A DNA stretch of 64,000 nucleotides from Geosiphon pyriformis (Eukaryota; Glomeromycota; Glomeromycetes; Archaeosporales; Geosiphonaceae). The notes under the pieces were generated by a model, which was not told where the DNA came from, did no database searches, and was given only the letters and a program-made list of their open reading frames with translations. Position 1 is the first letter of the stretch. Every line of letters begins with the position of its first letter. Below, one piece after another: positions 1 through 11,736 of the stretch. The stretch is taken from assembly GCA_016748015.1 (NCBI GenBank), contig JAAOMT010000577.1:347854-411853 (forward strand), written 5' to 3'. Both the position numbers and the translations under genes were made by a program.

Positions 1-217
1 TCTTGGGAAAGAGTTGACATTTACTACAACATAACTATATAAAAGCAACTGGCAAGAAATTGGTCATTCTATTTATAAGCCCAGCAGTTCAAATTATAGG
101 AGATAATTTGAAGATAAATTCAGTTACTGGAGGTCCAACTACTTCCTGAAAACGTGAATTCACAGCAAATCAACATTAATAACATTCAAGAAAAGAGACC
201 AAAAACCTCTGATAACA
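1..217 (+). repeat. Family-1 gypsy LTR, 3' part, cut by window edge
   Basis: This stretch matches the 3' third of the LTRs of element B (33089-34095, 42005-42990) and of the copies at 7668-8607 and 48859-49919. Shared landmarks are the 'gagttgacatttacta' block, 'cccagcagttcaaattatagg', and the closing 'agagaccaaaaacctct'. It ends in GATAACA where better copies end CTGGTAACA, the complement of the TGTTACCAG start. The 5' part lies outside the window. It abuts integrase sequence, so it is either a solo LTR or part of an element extending to the left. Confidence 0.85.
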
Positions 218-990
218 ATATCAAAAAACTTATTTTATGAACAGAATATTAACAGAATTAAGTTAAAAATTTAGAATTCAAAAACTATTATTATTTTTAT
301 ATTATCTATAAATAAATAGCTTAATTAAAAAGTTTGACAAAATACTATAAAACAATAACCAAAATCACCCAAAAAAACCAGAACAAATGAGATTTGTTTA
401 TACTATCAATATTATTTATTTATCAAATAATAAAGCAAAATACTATACAAACAACACTATTTAAATTAGTCTATAATAGAACAACAACATTATCAGTTAA
501 GATAAATGTTAATACATATTTAACAAAACTAATAACAGAAAACAACTTTCAAAAAACATTGTTAAAAAAAACATATAACTTAATAAAAATTCTAGAAAAC
601 AAAAAACAAAGAACAGTTGATAATATATAAAAGTCACTAAAAAAACAAAAAGAACAATATAACAACCAGTTATTAGATAAACTAGTCAAATTTAAAATTG
701 AAGACAAAATACTCTTATATTGTATTAAAGCAGAAAAACAATAGAGTAAAAAGTTTGATTCAAATAAGACAGTCTATTTTACATTAAAAAAATTCTAAAA
801 AATGAAGCTTATAAATTAAGATAAGACAACAAAATTTTAACCAAAGGAGTACATAGTAATTAACTAAAATTATATTACAATATAGTATTATTATCTATTA
901 GTAATATTTCACAATTAAGAGTACAAAAAATACTAATTAAATCAGATAAAATTTCACAAGATTTGAAACTAATCATAATCATTAAAAAAA
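218..990 (+). pseudogene. Gypsy integrase C-terminal remnant (family 2)
   Basis: Decayed C-terminal half of a Ty3/gypsy integrase, collinear with 54178-54850 of element D. The stretch at 394-630 is still open and reads as the region after the catalytic core, including the 'LLKKTYNLIKILENK' counterpart of 'LLKRTYDLMETLENK' in D. Further on, 'KAEKQ', a stop, 'SKKFDS' and then 'ILKNEAYKL' correspond to the GPF/Y-type module seen intact in B. Stops occur where D and B have Gln or Trp codons. The catalytic Asp residues are not in this fragment; they would lie to the left of the LTR at 1-217. Non-functional. Confidence 0.75.
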
Positions 991-1058
991 ACATAGAAAA
1001 TAAATTAAAATAAAAGTATATAAAAACATAATATATGTGACAAAAGCAATAGTAAAAA

Positions 1059-1670
1059 ATAGAAATTTCAAACCATATTTATACAATGGCACAACAATTG
1101 TTTCAAGCCATAAATTAATAACAATTGGATATAAAAATCATTATTAATTATTAAAAAAAAAACAAAGATTATTCTATATTAATAACTATAAAATCAAACA
1201 AAGCATTAATTAGATAAAATTATAGAAAAAATAAAATTATTTTTGGAAATACCAATTACTATTCCAACAGAAAAACTAACCAAAAAAAACCGAAAGCTAT
1301 AAATAAAACAATTTCTAATATTATATTGTTACTATTAGTTAGAACAAAAACTAAATATTCAAAAGTTATATACTGACAAATCTAAAAAAATTTTCAATTA
1401 AAAAAATGTATAACAGATTGAAAACTTTATTAGAAAGAAGACAAGTTCTATATTATATATTAAAACAATTTACTAATTACATGCCATATTTTAAAATTAT
1501 CTAAAAATACTATACTATATTCAAAAATAGAACCAATAACTGTTAACCAGTAAAAAAAAAATGATTAATTTTTAGTTTGAAGACATATAAACCAGAATTT
1601 AACAAATAATATTAGAAAAAAAAAATTAAACTTAATTCAAAATAAGAATTTTGATAGAGCTCAATATTAA
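1059..1670 (+). pseudogene. ORF3 remnant, accessory ORF after integrase
   Basis: This is the third copy of the unrecognised ORF that follows integrase in D (53488-54117) and B (41318-42004). It begins ATAGAAATTTCAAACCAT where D has ATGGAGATTACTAACAAC, and continues as 'AQQLFQAIN' (D: 'AQQLFQLIQ'). It ends at a TAA after 'AQY', as in D. The interval is 612 bp, a whole number of codons (204, against 210 in D), despite many nonsense changes. No known domain, signal peptide or membrane segment is evident. In D a polypurine tract separates the ORF from the LTR; here the LTR-like TATTACTTATA follows directly, so that tract appears deleted. Confidence 0.6.
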
Positions 1671-1698
1671 TATTACTTATAAAAAAAAGAGTACTAAT

Positions 1699-2304
1699 GT
1701 TATAAGTAATTATTTGGGGTGTTAAGACAAATAAAAAACTCATAACTTAGTGTTTAATAGTTGTTAATATTGGTAATTTCTGAAGGTTTTAGAGTCTAAA
1801 GGTTTTGGTTAAGTCTTTTATATAATAAACAGAAATTCAATTAATGTTTCATATCCTTCTAGAAGTGTATTTTATGAATTTTTTTCTTTAGCATGATAAC
1901 TAGTTTATTTTAATAGTCATGCTTTTCTAGTAAGTTATTCTCAATTTTTATGAATTCCCTATCTTTGTTTTATAAGTTTTTTACCAGATTAATTTTAAAA
2001 TTAATAACTTAGTACTTAATTTTTTTAATCAATTAGTAAACAACAAAGAAACAAAAACAAAAGAAAATAACAAAAAATAAAAGAAAAATAGAAAAAAAAA
2101 TAAAAAATTAGTATTCTTTTAATAGCCATGATCAAAAGCTATTGGTCTAGTGTAGTTAAGTATTAGATGCTATCAACATAAAGTGTTAATAGTATAAAAA
2201 TAATTAATATTTTCAATCAATAATAACAATATGGATTTGGATGGTAAGTAGATATTTTATTAATATTGATGTAACTTTTTTTGTACTCTTTTTTATAAGT
2301 AACA
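1699..2304 (-). repeat. Family-2 gypsy LTR, inverted, internally deleted
   Basis: On the minus strand this starts near 2304 (GTAACA on plus is TGTTAC on minus) and ends near 1699 (TGTTATAAGTAATTATTTGG on plus, matching TGTTACAAGTGATTATTTAG at 51804). Internal landmarks match the LTRs of C and D: 'cataacttagtg', the 'tctgaaggtttt' motif, and 'agccatgatcaaaagctattg' with its mirrored TGTTAATAG. At about 606 bp it is shorter than the 834-853 bp of its relatives. It lacks the GGAATTC-rich U3 repeats. It stands head-to-head with the next LTR. Confidence 0.75.
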
Positions 2305-3142
2305 CCAGAAAAAAATAAGAAAAACAGATTATAAAATAGATCAATAAGAGAATAATACTTAATAAATAAGCATATTTTTAGGAAATTATAACACATTTTT
2401 AAGAATATGCATATTTTCAAAGAATGAACATATTTTTAGAAATAAGCACATTTTTAAAAAGTAGCATAAAAAAAGAGTAAAAATGTGTAAGATTTTATAT
2501 AACACAAATTATATATATATAGTAAGAGTATTAAAAACAAAAAAAATAGAACAGTAATAAAAACAAGAATTAAATATAAGTAATTATCCAATATTTTTCT
2601 TTTCAAAAGATAATTTTCTATAACTTGAAATAAAATTATACTTATATTAATAAAAATATCTATTATTATCATTACTTGATTAAAAAATATTAATTAATTC
2701 TATACTATTAACAATTTATGTTAATAAAATTTAATATTTAACTACATTAGACCAATAGTTTTTAATTATGATTATTGAAAAAATACTAATTTTTTAATTT
2801 TTTTTTTGTTTTTTTTTGTTTTTTTATTGTTTATTAATTGATTAAAAAAATTAAGTGCTAAGTAATTGATATTAAAAATAGTCTGATAAAAAATCTGTAA
2901 AACAAAAATAAAAAACTTAAAAATAGCTTATCAAAAAAATACAACTATTAAAATAAACTGGCCACCATATTAAAAACAAAAATTAAGGAAAACCATCAAT
3001 TGAATTTTTGTTTATTATACAAAAAACTCAACCAAAACTTTTAGACTTTAAAACTTTTAGAAATTACTATTATACTTAACTATTAAGTACTAAGTTATGA
3101 GTTTGTTATTTGCTTTAACATTTCAAATAATTATCTGTAACA
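2305..3142 (+). repeat. Family-2 gypsy LTR (5' LTR of the decayed copy)
   Basis: The 3' two-thirds match the LTRs at 23773-24632 and 30610-31462: 'aacatttatgttaataaaatttaatatttaactacattagaccaatag', the T-rich tract, 'agtctgataaaaaatctg', 'actggccaccatatt', 'ctaagttatgagtttgttatttg'. It ends GTAACA at 3142 and is followed by gag, as expected for a 5' LTR. The 5' part resembles the LTR variant at 62308-63071, which has no GGAATTC repeats. The exact start is uncertain because it meets the inverted LTR at about 2300. Confidence 0.75.
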
Positions 3143-4115
3143 ATAACTAACAATTTTATTAAGACTTTGATTACTACTACTTCAACCAAATTTCGGATTT
3201 ACCAGTAATTGGTAGAAACCAAATCTGAAAAAAAAAAATAATAATCAAAAAATTAATAATTAAAATCTGATTTCAACTAACCTAAAAGTTCAAACTTTGA
3301 TTGTTTAAACTCAACAAAATCTGAACAATTAAAATCTTATTCTTATTTTTTAACAAATTTTATCTTAAGTTATCTGGATCAATTTATCACCAAACACACT
3401 AATAGTTATTTTTTAATAACTATAAATCAACTTATTTATAAGACAAATAATATACATACCAATTGCCAAACTTAAAAAATTCATCAATGAAAAAGATAAT
3501 GTTTAAATATGGCTAAATAATATAACAAAAGCCATTGCAGCCAACAGATGGGACAATATTAAAGCTTTTTAAGTTATTCTATATTTTTTACAAGACACTG
3601 CAAACTTATAGTATTAGAGCCTAATAAACAAATTACAAGATTTTAATATGTTTAAAGTTATATTTTTATAATATTTTAATAATTACAACGGTATTAATTA
3701 TCTGTTAACTGGTTTTATTACAATTAAACAAAGTAACACAAAAGCAGTCACTATTTAATTGAAATGCTTCTACAAAAATCTGTATTAGATTTAAGCAATT
3801 AATGCAAATTACTTTATAGTATCACAAATATTAAAGTAATTTATTTGTGAATTATATAGTAGTTTTGTGTAATAAGTATATTTATTACATTCAAATATGT
3901 TTTAAAACACAGTTATACATGCCAGAAATTTTAAAAAAATAATACTTGAAGTTAACTATGTCCAAACCATAAATCTAATAATAAACAGACTATCTGAATT
4001 GAATTCAAAGTTAAAACAATTTAGTGATTTAATTAATCAGAAATTAAAAAGATATTTAGCTAATAATACAACAATTTATTAATCTTTTTAATACTACAAC
4101 TATTAAAAAAACTCA
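3143..4115 (+). pseudogene. Gag remnant of decayed family-2 gypsy copy
   Basis: The sequence is collinear with gag of element A. From about 3460, 'caattgccaaacttaaaaaattcatcaatgaaaaagataatg' matches A at 25610-25660, and the 'IAKAITINNWDD' block of A is recognisable as 'ITKAIAANRWDN'. The capsid part runs through 'YLTGFITIKQ' and ends at 'INQKLKRYLANN'. The CCHC knuckle (A: 26331-26372) is missing: sequence corresponding to about 26290-26530 of A is absent around 4119. Stops sit mainly at Gln and Trp codons of A. Non-coding relic. Confidence 0.7.
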
Positions 4116-4119
4116 GAAT

Positions 4120-4970
4120 TAATTATGTTCACAGATAGTTTACCAATCTCAATAAATTCAAGCACAGCTTCAAATTTTAATTTAAATTACCAACAAAAAT
4201 CAAGAGCCAAGAATCAACTACATCTAACAAAATTGAAAATTAGCAATAGTCATGCATTAACTAATCTCCAGTTTTTCAAACCAGCCATCAGAATTATGTT
4301 TAAAAAATTTGGGAAATTGGTATGTTTAAAATTCGAATTTTCAAAACTATTTAAGCCTCTTGGTTACTCCAGAAAATACTTAATCTAACAATTCAAAACT
4401 ATTAAAAAACCATCTATCAACAATATTTTATTAGCAACTGTTACTAAAAATAAATTACTTGTTACTATATTTCTTTTTAAATTAAAAAACTGAATTAAAA
4501 TACTGTTATTTAGTAGAATTGTTTTCAACACTAAACCAATTACTATCATGTATACTAATATTAAAGTTGATAGTCAATTTATCAAACTAATCCTTAATAG
4601 TAATTTAGTAGGCAGCATTATTACACAACAACTCATAGATTAATTAAATTATTAAGTTAATTAAGCTATTAATGCCAGAATTATTACTGTTGATAAAGCA
4701 ACAAAAACTTCTATTGGTAAAATTGATGACTTTTTTTTTGATGTCAATGGTCTTATCATATTAATTAAAATATTAGTAATAGAAATCATATAGTATCAAG
4801 CTTTTATTAATAATGACTAATTGTTCAAAACAAATGTCATATTCAATTAAAATATTTAAGAACTTCAGTTAATATTTAGTGGTCAACATAATTAAGTATT
4901 TGCCATCTATAATTACTTTAAAGCTTCTTTAAAAAAACAACTATTAATTGAGTTGAAAAAAAAAAACCTA
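4120..4970 (+). pseudogene. Gag-protease linker and aspartic protease remnant
   Basis: 4125-4388 is still open but is only the linker between knuckle and protease (compare 26530-26850 in A: 'NSTTKFNSDVT...LKIGNG', 'KFRNQ', 'PEFSELFK'). The protease follows from about 4540: 'NTKVDSQFIKLILNSNLVGSIITQQL' is the decayed counterpart of 'LILDSGSAGSII' in A, with the catalytic Asp-Ser-Gly changed to Asn-Ser-Asn by G-to-A change. Further down, 'INNDXLFKTNVIFN' matches 'NNNWLVKPNAVLN'. Non-functional. Confidence 0.7.
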
Positions 4971-5149
4971 CTTGGAAAACTTATTAAGTTTCATGAACTG
5001 AAAATAAACACAATAAATTACTACTTATACTTACTTAAAAAAAAAAAAAAGACAAACTTCAAGCTATTACCACCATAAAAAAACTAGTTAACAGTTGGAA
5101 TATCTTATATTTAACACTAATATTAAGAAAACATTTATTTTATATCTTA

Positions 5150-5680
5150 TTTAGGTACATAAATTACAACAAAAAACTTTTATGCATAGAAGTTTGAATC
5201 TTTTTAGAAAAAAAATATGAAACACATACTTGTTATTATTGTAAAATATGTTATTAAGAATGCTTTTGATATTTAAAACAACAAAAAAAATAGAACAATA
5301 AATTTTATTTAATTTGTAAAGAAACTCTATTCAATAAAAAAATATAGAATAATATTTCTGGTTAAAAAAAAATGTGCAATATATTATGTTAATACATAAT
5401 TTTTATTAGCAATTGGGTAAGCAGAAAAACATTTTTTAATATTATATAGAACAGAGTTTTTTCATGTTTGAATGACTATTTACATAATAAAAATAAAATC
5501 TGGCAAATAGCAAGTACTAAAGTTAAAGACATTTTATTTAGTAAAATATTAACAATTAAAACCAATTCACCAAAACTCATTAAAACTGTTCTCATTCCAA
5601 ACTCAGATATTTTTGTTGACATTATAAGTAATCCAAAACAATTTTATAAATACTAACAAAATCTAGTACTTACTTGAAAA
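5150..5680 (+). pseudogene. Cys-rich module remnant between protease and dUTPase
   Basis: Corresponds to the Cys-rich module of A, B, C and D. The 'HTCYYCKICY' counterpart lies near 5225-5255 and the 'KKCAIYYVNT' counterpart near 5370. The open stretch 5468-5656 reads 'NDYLHNKNKIWQIASTKVKD...ILTIKTNSPKLIKTVLIPNS', matching 'NGYSHDKNKI', 'MANAKVKG' and 'VKTVLIPNSDVF' in A at 27910-28060. That part is the helical linker between Cys module and dUTPase. Several Cys codons have become Tyr (TGT to TAT). Confidence 0.55.
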
Positions 5681-5699
5681 GAACAAAAACAGTATTTAA

Positions 5700-6460
5700 A
5701 ACAATTAAATATTGAACTCTATAAATATTGCCTAATTTTCAGTAATTTCAAATATTGTAATAATTATAACTTTATTTACAATTTATTATTGTGTATAATT
5801 TATTCAATTTTTAAAGAAAAAGAACTAATCAGCAGTTGTATTTTAAAATCAAAATTGAAACTTAATTTTAATTTAAACTTTAATAATAAAGACAAAAATG
5901 GTTTTAATACTATTTACAATAATAATAACAACAAAAATAACAATAATTCAAACTTTAATAAAAATCCAAAACAATATATTATATTTCTAAACTTATTAAT
6001 AGAACAGAAATTTAAATAATTTAGTGATAACAATAAAGATATTATGTCAAAATACATACATAATATTAATACAGAGTTTGATTTCAAATAATCTGAAAAA
6101 ACTGTCATCAAATTGGAATTCTATTTACATACTAGCATAGATTTAAAATTAGCATTAAAAATTCTAACAACAACAATAATATAATTAGTGTTTAGATTTA
6201 ATTTAGCAAAAAAAAGAATTAATATCAGAGAAAAATAATTAACACAAAATATGTAGAAAATATTATTTTAATACTACAAAATAAATCAGAAAAATCATAC
6301 ACAATTGAACTAAATAAAAAAATAACATAGACATATTTCTGTTTTTAATAAAAATAGTTCAGTTAATATTAATAAAAACAAAAAAAGAATTAGAGATAAC
6401 AGCAAAAAAGATAAATGAATTTAAATTTATGAATAGAATAAAAATACCAATTAATATAAT
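5700..6460 (+). pseudogene. dUTPase-like domain remnant
   Basis: The segment from 5789 contains an Asn-rich linker (an AAT/AAC run near 5920-5950) and then 'NTEFDFK' near 6070, the counterpart of dUTPase motif 1 'NAEFDLRY' in C. Motif 2 appears as 'FNLAKKRINIR' (C: 'SSLAKKRINIR'). The motif 3 region has lost its key residues. Motif 4 'NKKIT' is recognisable near 6315, and the 'KELEITAKKINEF' counterpart of motif 5 near 6390. Frame is lost in several places. This shows the dUTPase was already present in the older family-2 copies. Confidence 0.6.
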
Positions 6461-6759
6461 AGAAGAGAAAACAATTAATAAGAAAAAAATTATTTTTATA
6501 TATTAATTAATTTTTATTCTACTATATGATCAGCATATATTAACTATAAAAAAAAAAGTAAAAAATCAATTTCAAATTCATAAAATAAAACCTATTAATT
6601 ATAAGTCAAGAAAAATTGCTATTACTAATTTCTACATATCAGCCAAAAATCATAAACATATTAAGATTCTAATATATAACACAATCAAAACTTAATAGAA
6701 ATACTAAGTAAAACTATCATCAAATACTTAAATATAAAAGTTGAGAATTAGATACTGAT

Positions 6760-7490
6760 TACCATTTCTAATTTTTTACAAATTTGTAAATATGTAAACA
6801 TTACATCACAGACTATTTTTAGATAAAAAGAATGCTATTTGTTATAATAAAAACAACTAGAACAAATAAACTTAGAAAACTTAAATTCACTCCAATATAT
6901 GCAAATTAAACTGCCACTTAACAATTTTATTGACATTTTTGCGAGTAAAAACAAATTTGGCAGCATCAAATTAAAACTGAAAATGCAATACTAATTAAAC
7001 AAAAAACATACTAAATACTACTTATCAGTTATAAAATCATTTAGCAAAAGATCAACTACATATTGAACAATAAATTAATTTAACTATTAATAAGTCTATA
7101 GTCATTACTAGTAATACTTGTTTGTAAAAAAAATAGAAAGATCTACTTTTGCATAAATTATAGAAAACTTAACAGTATTATTTATGGAGACAGTTATTCA
7201 ACTTTATGAATTTAAAAATTATTTAATGCTTTTGGAAGAAAGAAATAGTTTTTTACATTAAACTTAGACAGTAATTACTGATAAATAGCCATAAATTCAG
7301 CTAACAAAAAAAAGATAGCATTTACTATCAGAGAAAAAAACTTTAAATTTAATGTTATGCCTTTTGGCTTAACTAATATTTCAGCCATCTTTTAATAGCT
7401 AACAAAAATTGTTTATACTAGATTACTATAAAAATCAATAATAGTCTATTTAGATAACATTAATATATTCTCTAAAACATTTAAGATTAA
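6760..7490 (+). pseudogene. Reverse transcriptase remnant
   Basis: Recognisable by collinearity with A at 29200-29910. 'NNFIDIFASKNKFG' comes first, then 'RSTFAXIIENLTVLFMETVIQ' (A: 'KIYFCVDYRKLNDVTHGDSY'). 'NLDSNYX' follows (A: 'NLDSGYW'), then 'FKFNVMPFGLTN'. The catalytic box near 7445-7460 reads 'VYLDNIN', where intact RTs have YLDD. The domain stops abruptly near 7491 in the fingers/palm, where the sequence flips to the minus strand. Confidence 0.8.
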
Positions 7491-7660
7491 TTATCTCAAT
7501 TTTATTTGAATCTGTTTTAATGTTATCTTTGCTTATAATATATCCCAAAAACTTGAGTTCAGTTTTTCTAAAAAAATACTTAATAGCATTCAATTTTAAT
7601 TCTGCTTTTCTTAATTTTTTGAACACTTGTTAAAGATAATAAAAATAATTATTAAAAAGG
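7491..7660 (-). pseudogene. Inverted RT fragment (thumb side of YLDD)
   Basis: Read on the minus strand, this encodes the piece that should follow the preceding RT on plus. 'LQQVFKKLRKAELKLNAI', 'FFRKTELKFLGYIISKD' and 'IKTDSNK' match D at 56118-56390 ('NANKCFFGKTELKFLGHVV'). It begins within about 10 codons of where the plus-strand RT stops. It is therefore best explained as a local inversion of about 150 bp, not as a separate element. The family-1 LTR at 7668 follows immediately. Confidence 0.75.
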
Positions 7661-7667
7661 AAATTAT

Positions 7668-8607
7668 GTTATTATTAGAATTTTAGCTATTAATTAGCAT
7701 AAAATTACTCTTATAATTTCTATTATTAATTAGTATATATTATTATTAGTTTAACTATTACTTATTATTTAATCAAATTATCAAATATTATGATTCAATT
7801 AATAACCTAATTTGTATAATACACAATATAATAATTAGATCATACAATATACCAAATTCTAAAACATTTGTAAAAATTTGCAAAAATCTTAATAGTTTAC
7901 CAAAATAATTCATAGTTTATAAAAATATCTTGTAGTTTGTTAAAATAATATCTTTAGTTCACTGAAATAATAGCAAAAAAAAAGTACAAGTTCAAAAACT
8001 AGTACTATAACAAGTTGTATAAAAGAAAAGCTTCTTTTTTTAAGAAAATATATATTATATTAGATTGATTTTCCTATAATAATATTTTTACTTATACATT
8101 AAATAAAAATTATATTTTACAAAACACAAAATTTTTATTTATTGTATTTGAAATTTTTCAAAACTCCAACTAATATTTTAAAATTAATTAGTTATTATTT
8201 TCAGTAATCTATTAGTGACTTCAGGTCTGAACAAAAAACAATTCTCTTAACAAAATTCTATTTTTTTTAAAATTTTTTATTTTTTTGTTTTTTTGATTTA
8301 ATTATTAAAATAGCCTACAGACAAAATTTCTATAAAAGAGTTGACTTTCACAGCAAAATAATAACACATTTTAGTGAACTTCTAAACAAGTAATTTTTGG
8401 AAAAAAGTTGACATTTATTACAATGTAACTATACAAAGTAACTGGTATAAGATTGGTCATCTTACTTATAAGAGCAGTTTAAATTATAAAAGATAATTTG
8501 AAAATAAATTCAGTTATTGGAGGTTCAATAACTTCTAAGAAACATGAATTTACAACAAACAGACATTAATAATATTCAAGAAAAAAAACCAAAAATCTCT
8601 GATAACA
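7668..8607 (+). repeat. Family-1 gypsy LTR (solo or truncated element)
   Basis: Begins TGTTATTATTAGAATTTTAGC (better copy on minus at 49919: TGTTACCAGTAGAATTTTAGC) and ends CTCTGATAACA. It contains the family landmarks 'ttaattagcataaaatta', the 'agttcaccaaaat'-like repeats (7890-7980), 'caagttgtataaaagaaaagcttc', 'tagcctacagacaaaatttc', 'gagttgacatttattacaatg'. No gag follows, so it is a solo LTR or the end of a deleted element. I found no convincing target duplication: AATTA on the left, ATATA on the right. Confidence 0.85.
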
Positions 8608-8639
8608 ATATAAATCTGATTATTTTTTTAAATTTTAAA

Positions 8640-10800
8640 AAAGTAGTAGCTTCTCTAAAATTATTAACTAATAAGAATTATTTTTTAATTACTTGAATTT
8701 TTACTGTTGTTAATTTGTTTTTTACTGCTAAAAAATTAATATTCAAAACAAAGCTTTGTATTATCTATTTTTGTATAGTTTAAAGCTCTTTAAGCAAATA
8801 TAATCTGAAAAAAAAATGTCTTTATTAATTGCTTTTTTTAATGCATTGGGCATTTTTGGAAATTTGTTTAAATATAAGTTCTTAAATTTGCAGGTTCTGA
8901 AATAGTTCTTTTTAAACTCATTACAGTTTCTGTTAAGTTGTGTATTAGTTCAATAAACAATTTTTTGGCTAAGATAGTAAGAATTTTTTTGAACAATAAT
9001 TTATCTTTAATAAACAATTTGTCTAATGTATTTTGTGGTTTTAGTAAATTTCTAATATTAAACATTTTGAAAAATTTTTTGTATTTTAGCTCTGTTCTTT
9101 CTTTAAAGTAATTTGGAGTTGCTTTTAGTAACAAACTTTTAAACAAAAAAGAGAATATAATAAGTTAAAAAACATTTTGTTAATAAAAAAAATTGGATTC
9201 AAAGGACTCTGTACCTTATTAATTCAAGTTAGTATTTAAATTTTTAATTAATAAGAATTCTTTAGTTGTTGATTTTACTATTGCTAATAGATTACTTAGT
9301 TTAGATATTTTGAGATTTAAAAAATTCTCTAATATGCAGAAGTGTTTGCTTAAGATTTGGTTTGATTCTATTAAAATTTATATGAATGGTTCTTTAAAAT
9401 GTGCTAATTTTACTAAAGTTGCTAATAAGACAACTGCATACTTTCTGGCTGTAAATACAGGTGTTAGTGTTAAAGTACATGGTCTTTTGTCCTTTATAAT
9501 GACTGAGTTATAGACTGTTGTTCTGTTCTTAAAGTATGTTCTATTTTTTTGTGTAATAGTTTTACATTTGGACAGCCAATTTGTTATTAATACATGTGTT
9601 TTTAAAGTTTTATTTACTGTACCAGACTTCTATAATTAGTATTAAATAAAAAGAAAAAAGATTGCTAATCTAATTAAGGATAAAGATTTTTTCATTATGT
9701 AGTTTAAAATTAAAAATTATTTAAGTATTCTAGACAATATTTGAGCTGATGTAATAGTTGTTAAGACTGCTTATCCCTTTTTTTTACCAATTGAAATTCA
9801 GAGTTATTTTATGATGACTGAAAATATGACTGTATTTGGTAATGCTTATTATTTTGTTTGTGATTTATACAAATCTATTTGTTATGTTTAATAGGAGATT
9901 GGCTTTAGTTATAATATGATTTTGAATATACTAATTAAGAAGATAAATTAACTAGCTACTGTAAAGATCTGACATCTTAACTTGCATATGCTTTTTAAGT
10001 TTATTAGTAAAAAGTCTGCAAATATGCATATGTACTTAATAAAAACTGTATATAAGCAACTATTAGTAATAATTAAAAAGAGATTATATAATAAAATATA
10101 TCCTAATATGCTGTATTTGTTATGTAGTAAAGTGAAATCTTCCAATCATGTTTTTGCTTGTGCTAGAGATAGTGGTATTTAGAAAGATATTTTGGTGAAA
10201 ACTTTTGAAAAATGGGTTTTATTGATAGGTGCTTACTGTTTATTTTTTTTTGTTGTTCTGTAAATTTTTTTTTAGTGTTTATTAAATATATATTTATATA
10301 TGACAATTTGCAAAAATTTGTGCTGAAAAATTGGTATGTCAAAGCTATTATGATTTTTAATAGAAAAGTGAAAACAGTTTCTGCTTTTGTTAAATATATA
10401 AGATATTTGATAGAATTGTATTAGACTAAAATATGGCTTATAAAATTAAAACATAAAATAAACATGGAAAAAGCTGAATTGGTCAAAAATTGTGGCATAA
10501 TTTCAAATTTGCTTTGTTGTATAATATCTATGTTATTGAATAAAGTGGTTTAATTACTTGGTATAATAGAGTTTTTTACAGTTAGTTTTAGTAAACATAA
10601 ACAGTGTCCTTTTTTTTCTGGTTTAAGTAAAGATGTATATATTAGTATAGATATTTAATATTGTCTTGTCTGGTCCAAGTAACTGGGCACATATAATAAA
10701 AACATGAACTGCATTTAGTTTAAGCTACTTAGTTTGGTTTTATATATTAGATAGTAGTTAGATTTTACTCATTAAATGTTTAATAAAAAAAATATTTTAT
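8640..10800 (+). pseudogene. 5'-truncated, decayed LINE copy
   Basis: Collinear with 16290-18520 of the LINE at 11.6-18.5 kb, but far more AT-rich. Matches: 8845-8960 to the 'ILGHLFSHRFLDLQVLNW' region; 9310-9513, still open, to RNase H ('IYMNGSLKCANF' for 'VYTNGSLKNAGS'); 10080-10180 to the C-terminal Cys/His motif ('MLYLLCSKVKSSNHVFAC'); 10657-10790 to the 3' UTR ('ttagtttggttttatatattagatagtag'). It ends in a TTTAATAAAAAA tail. Loss of the 5' end with the 3' end kept is typical of target-primed insertion. Minus-strand open stretches here (e.g. 8868-9146) are shadows. Confidence 0.85.
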
Positions 10801-11613
10801 TTTAAATTTTTTATGTTAATTAATTTTGTTTTAGATTGAATTTTTTAAAATAAATAAAATATTCAACTTTTTTATAATATATTTATTAAAAAAATATATA
10901 ATTATTCTTAAATTATATTTCAAATTAAAAACTTATTATTTATTGTTTATGTTAAAAGTTACTGATTTTTAATCTAATATTTATTTTGGTTTTATTAAAA
11001 AGATTAAAATTTTGCAATATTTTTTAATTTAAAAATTTAAATTGTAAATAACATATTAAAATTTTTGTATTAATATTAGTATAAAGTTATTTTAAAAATA
11101 TATAAATAACAGTTTAACAAATTAATAATTATAATTATAAATATTAAAATATTTTAATATAAAACTATATATATTATTTTACAAATTAATATTAATAGTA
11201 ATTAATATAGCTTAACAATATAAAAAATACTAATATCTATAGTTAATATACTGTTATAGTTAAAATTTTTACTTTATAATATTAATTTATATTACTTAGT
11301 CATAATAAATTATATGTATTAATTATTAATATTATTAATTATTAATGTAATTATTAATTTGATCAATAATTTATTTATTAACTTATTTATTAATTTAGTT
11401 ATTTACTTAATTATTAATTTTTTTTAAAAATATATAAACAATATTTTTTAAAATTATAAAAAAATATTTATATTTAAATTTATATTTAAATTAATATAAT
11501 AATATCAACTTTTTTTTTTTTTTTTACTATTTTTATTTTTATTTTTATTTATATTATTGTTAATTTTTGTAATAAATAATTAAAAAACTAATATAATATT
11601 AATTAATAAAAAA
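10801..11613. other. AT-rich intergenic stretch, no gene seen
   Basis: About 0.8 kb of almost pure A/T between the two LINE copies. No reading frame or conserved retroelement motif could be recognised, apart from the 12-bp repeat array listed separately. A T-run of about 17 lies near 11511-11525. It may be completely eroded repeat DNA. Confidence 0.5.
11327..11422. repeat. 12-bp minisatellite, about 8 copies
   Basis: The sequence cuts into consecutive 12-mers: ttattaatgtaa, ttattaatttga, tcaataatttat, ttattaacttat, ttattaatttag, ttatttacttaa, ttattaattttt. It is imperfect but keeps phase. The unit resembles the reverse complement of the repeat at 19371-19498 on the other side of the LINE. 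Confidence 0.6.
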
Positions 11614-11736
11614 ATCTTTCTCTTGTCAATCCTCTGATCATGATGAGAGCAAAAGATTTTTTGGAAAAATTGCTTTTCTTTCTTCTTTTCCCCTTAGTTT
11701 ATTCAAGCTATTTCTTTTACTGAACTCTTTTTTGTC

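Noticed and set aside
2217-2672. Two short minus-strand frames with hydrophobic residues
   Set aside because: They lie inside the AT-rich LTR pair, have no counterpart in related LTRs and reflect T-rich composition.
1-11613. Mitochondrial or bacterial-endosymbiont DNA suggested by extreme AT content
   Set aside because: The same gypsy and LINE families found elsewhere in the window can be followed through this region. No organelle or bacterial genes were seen.
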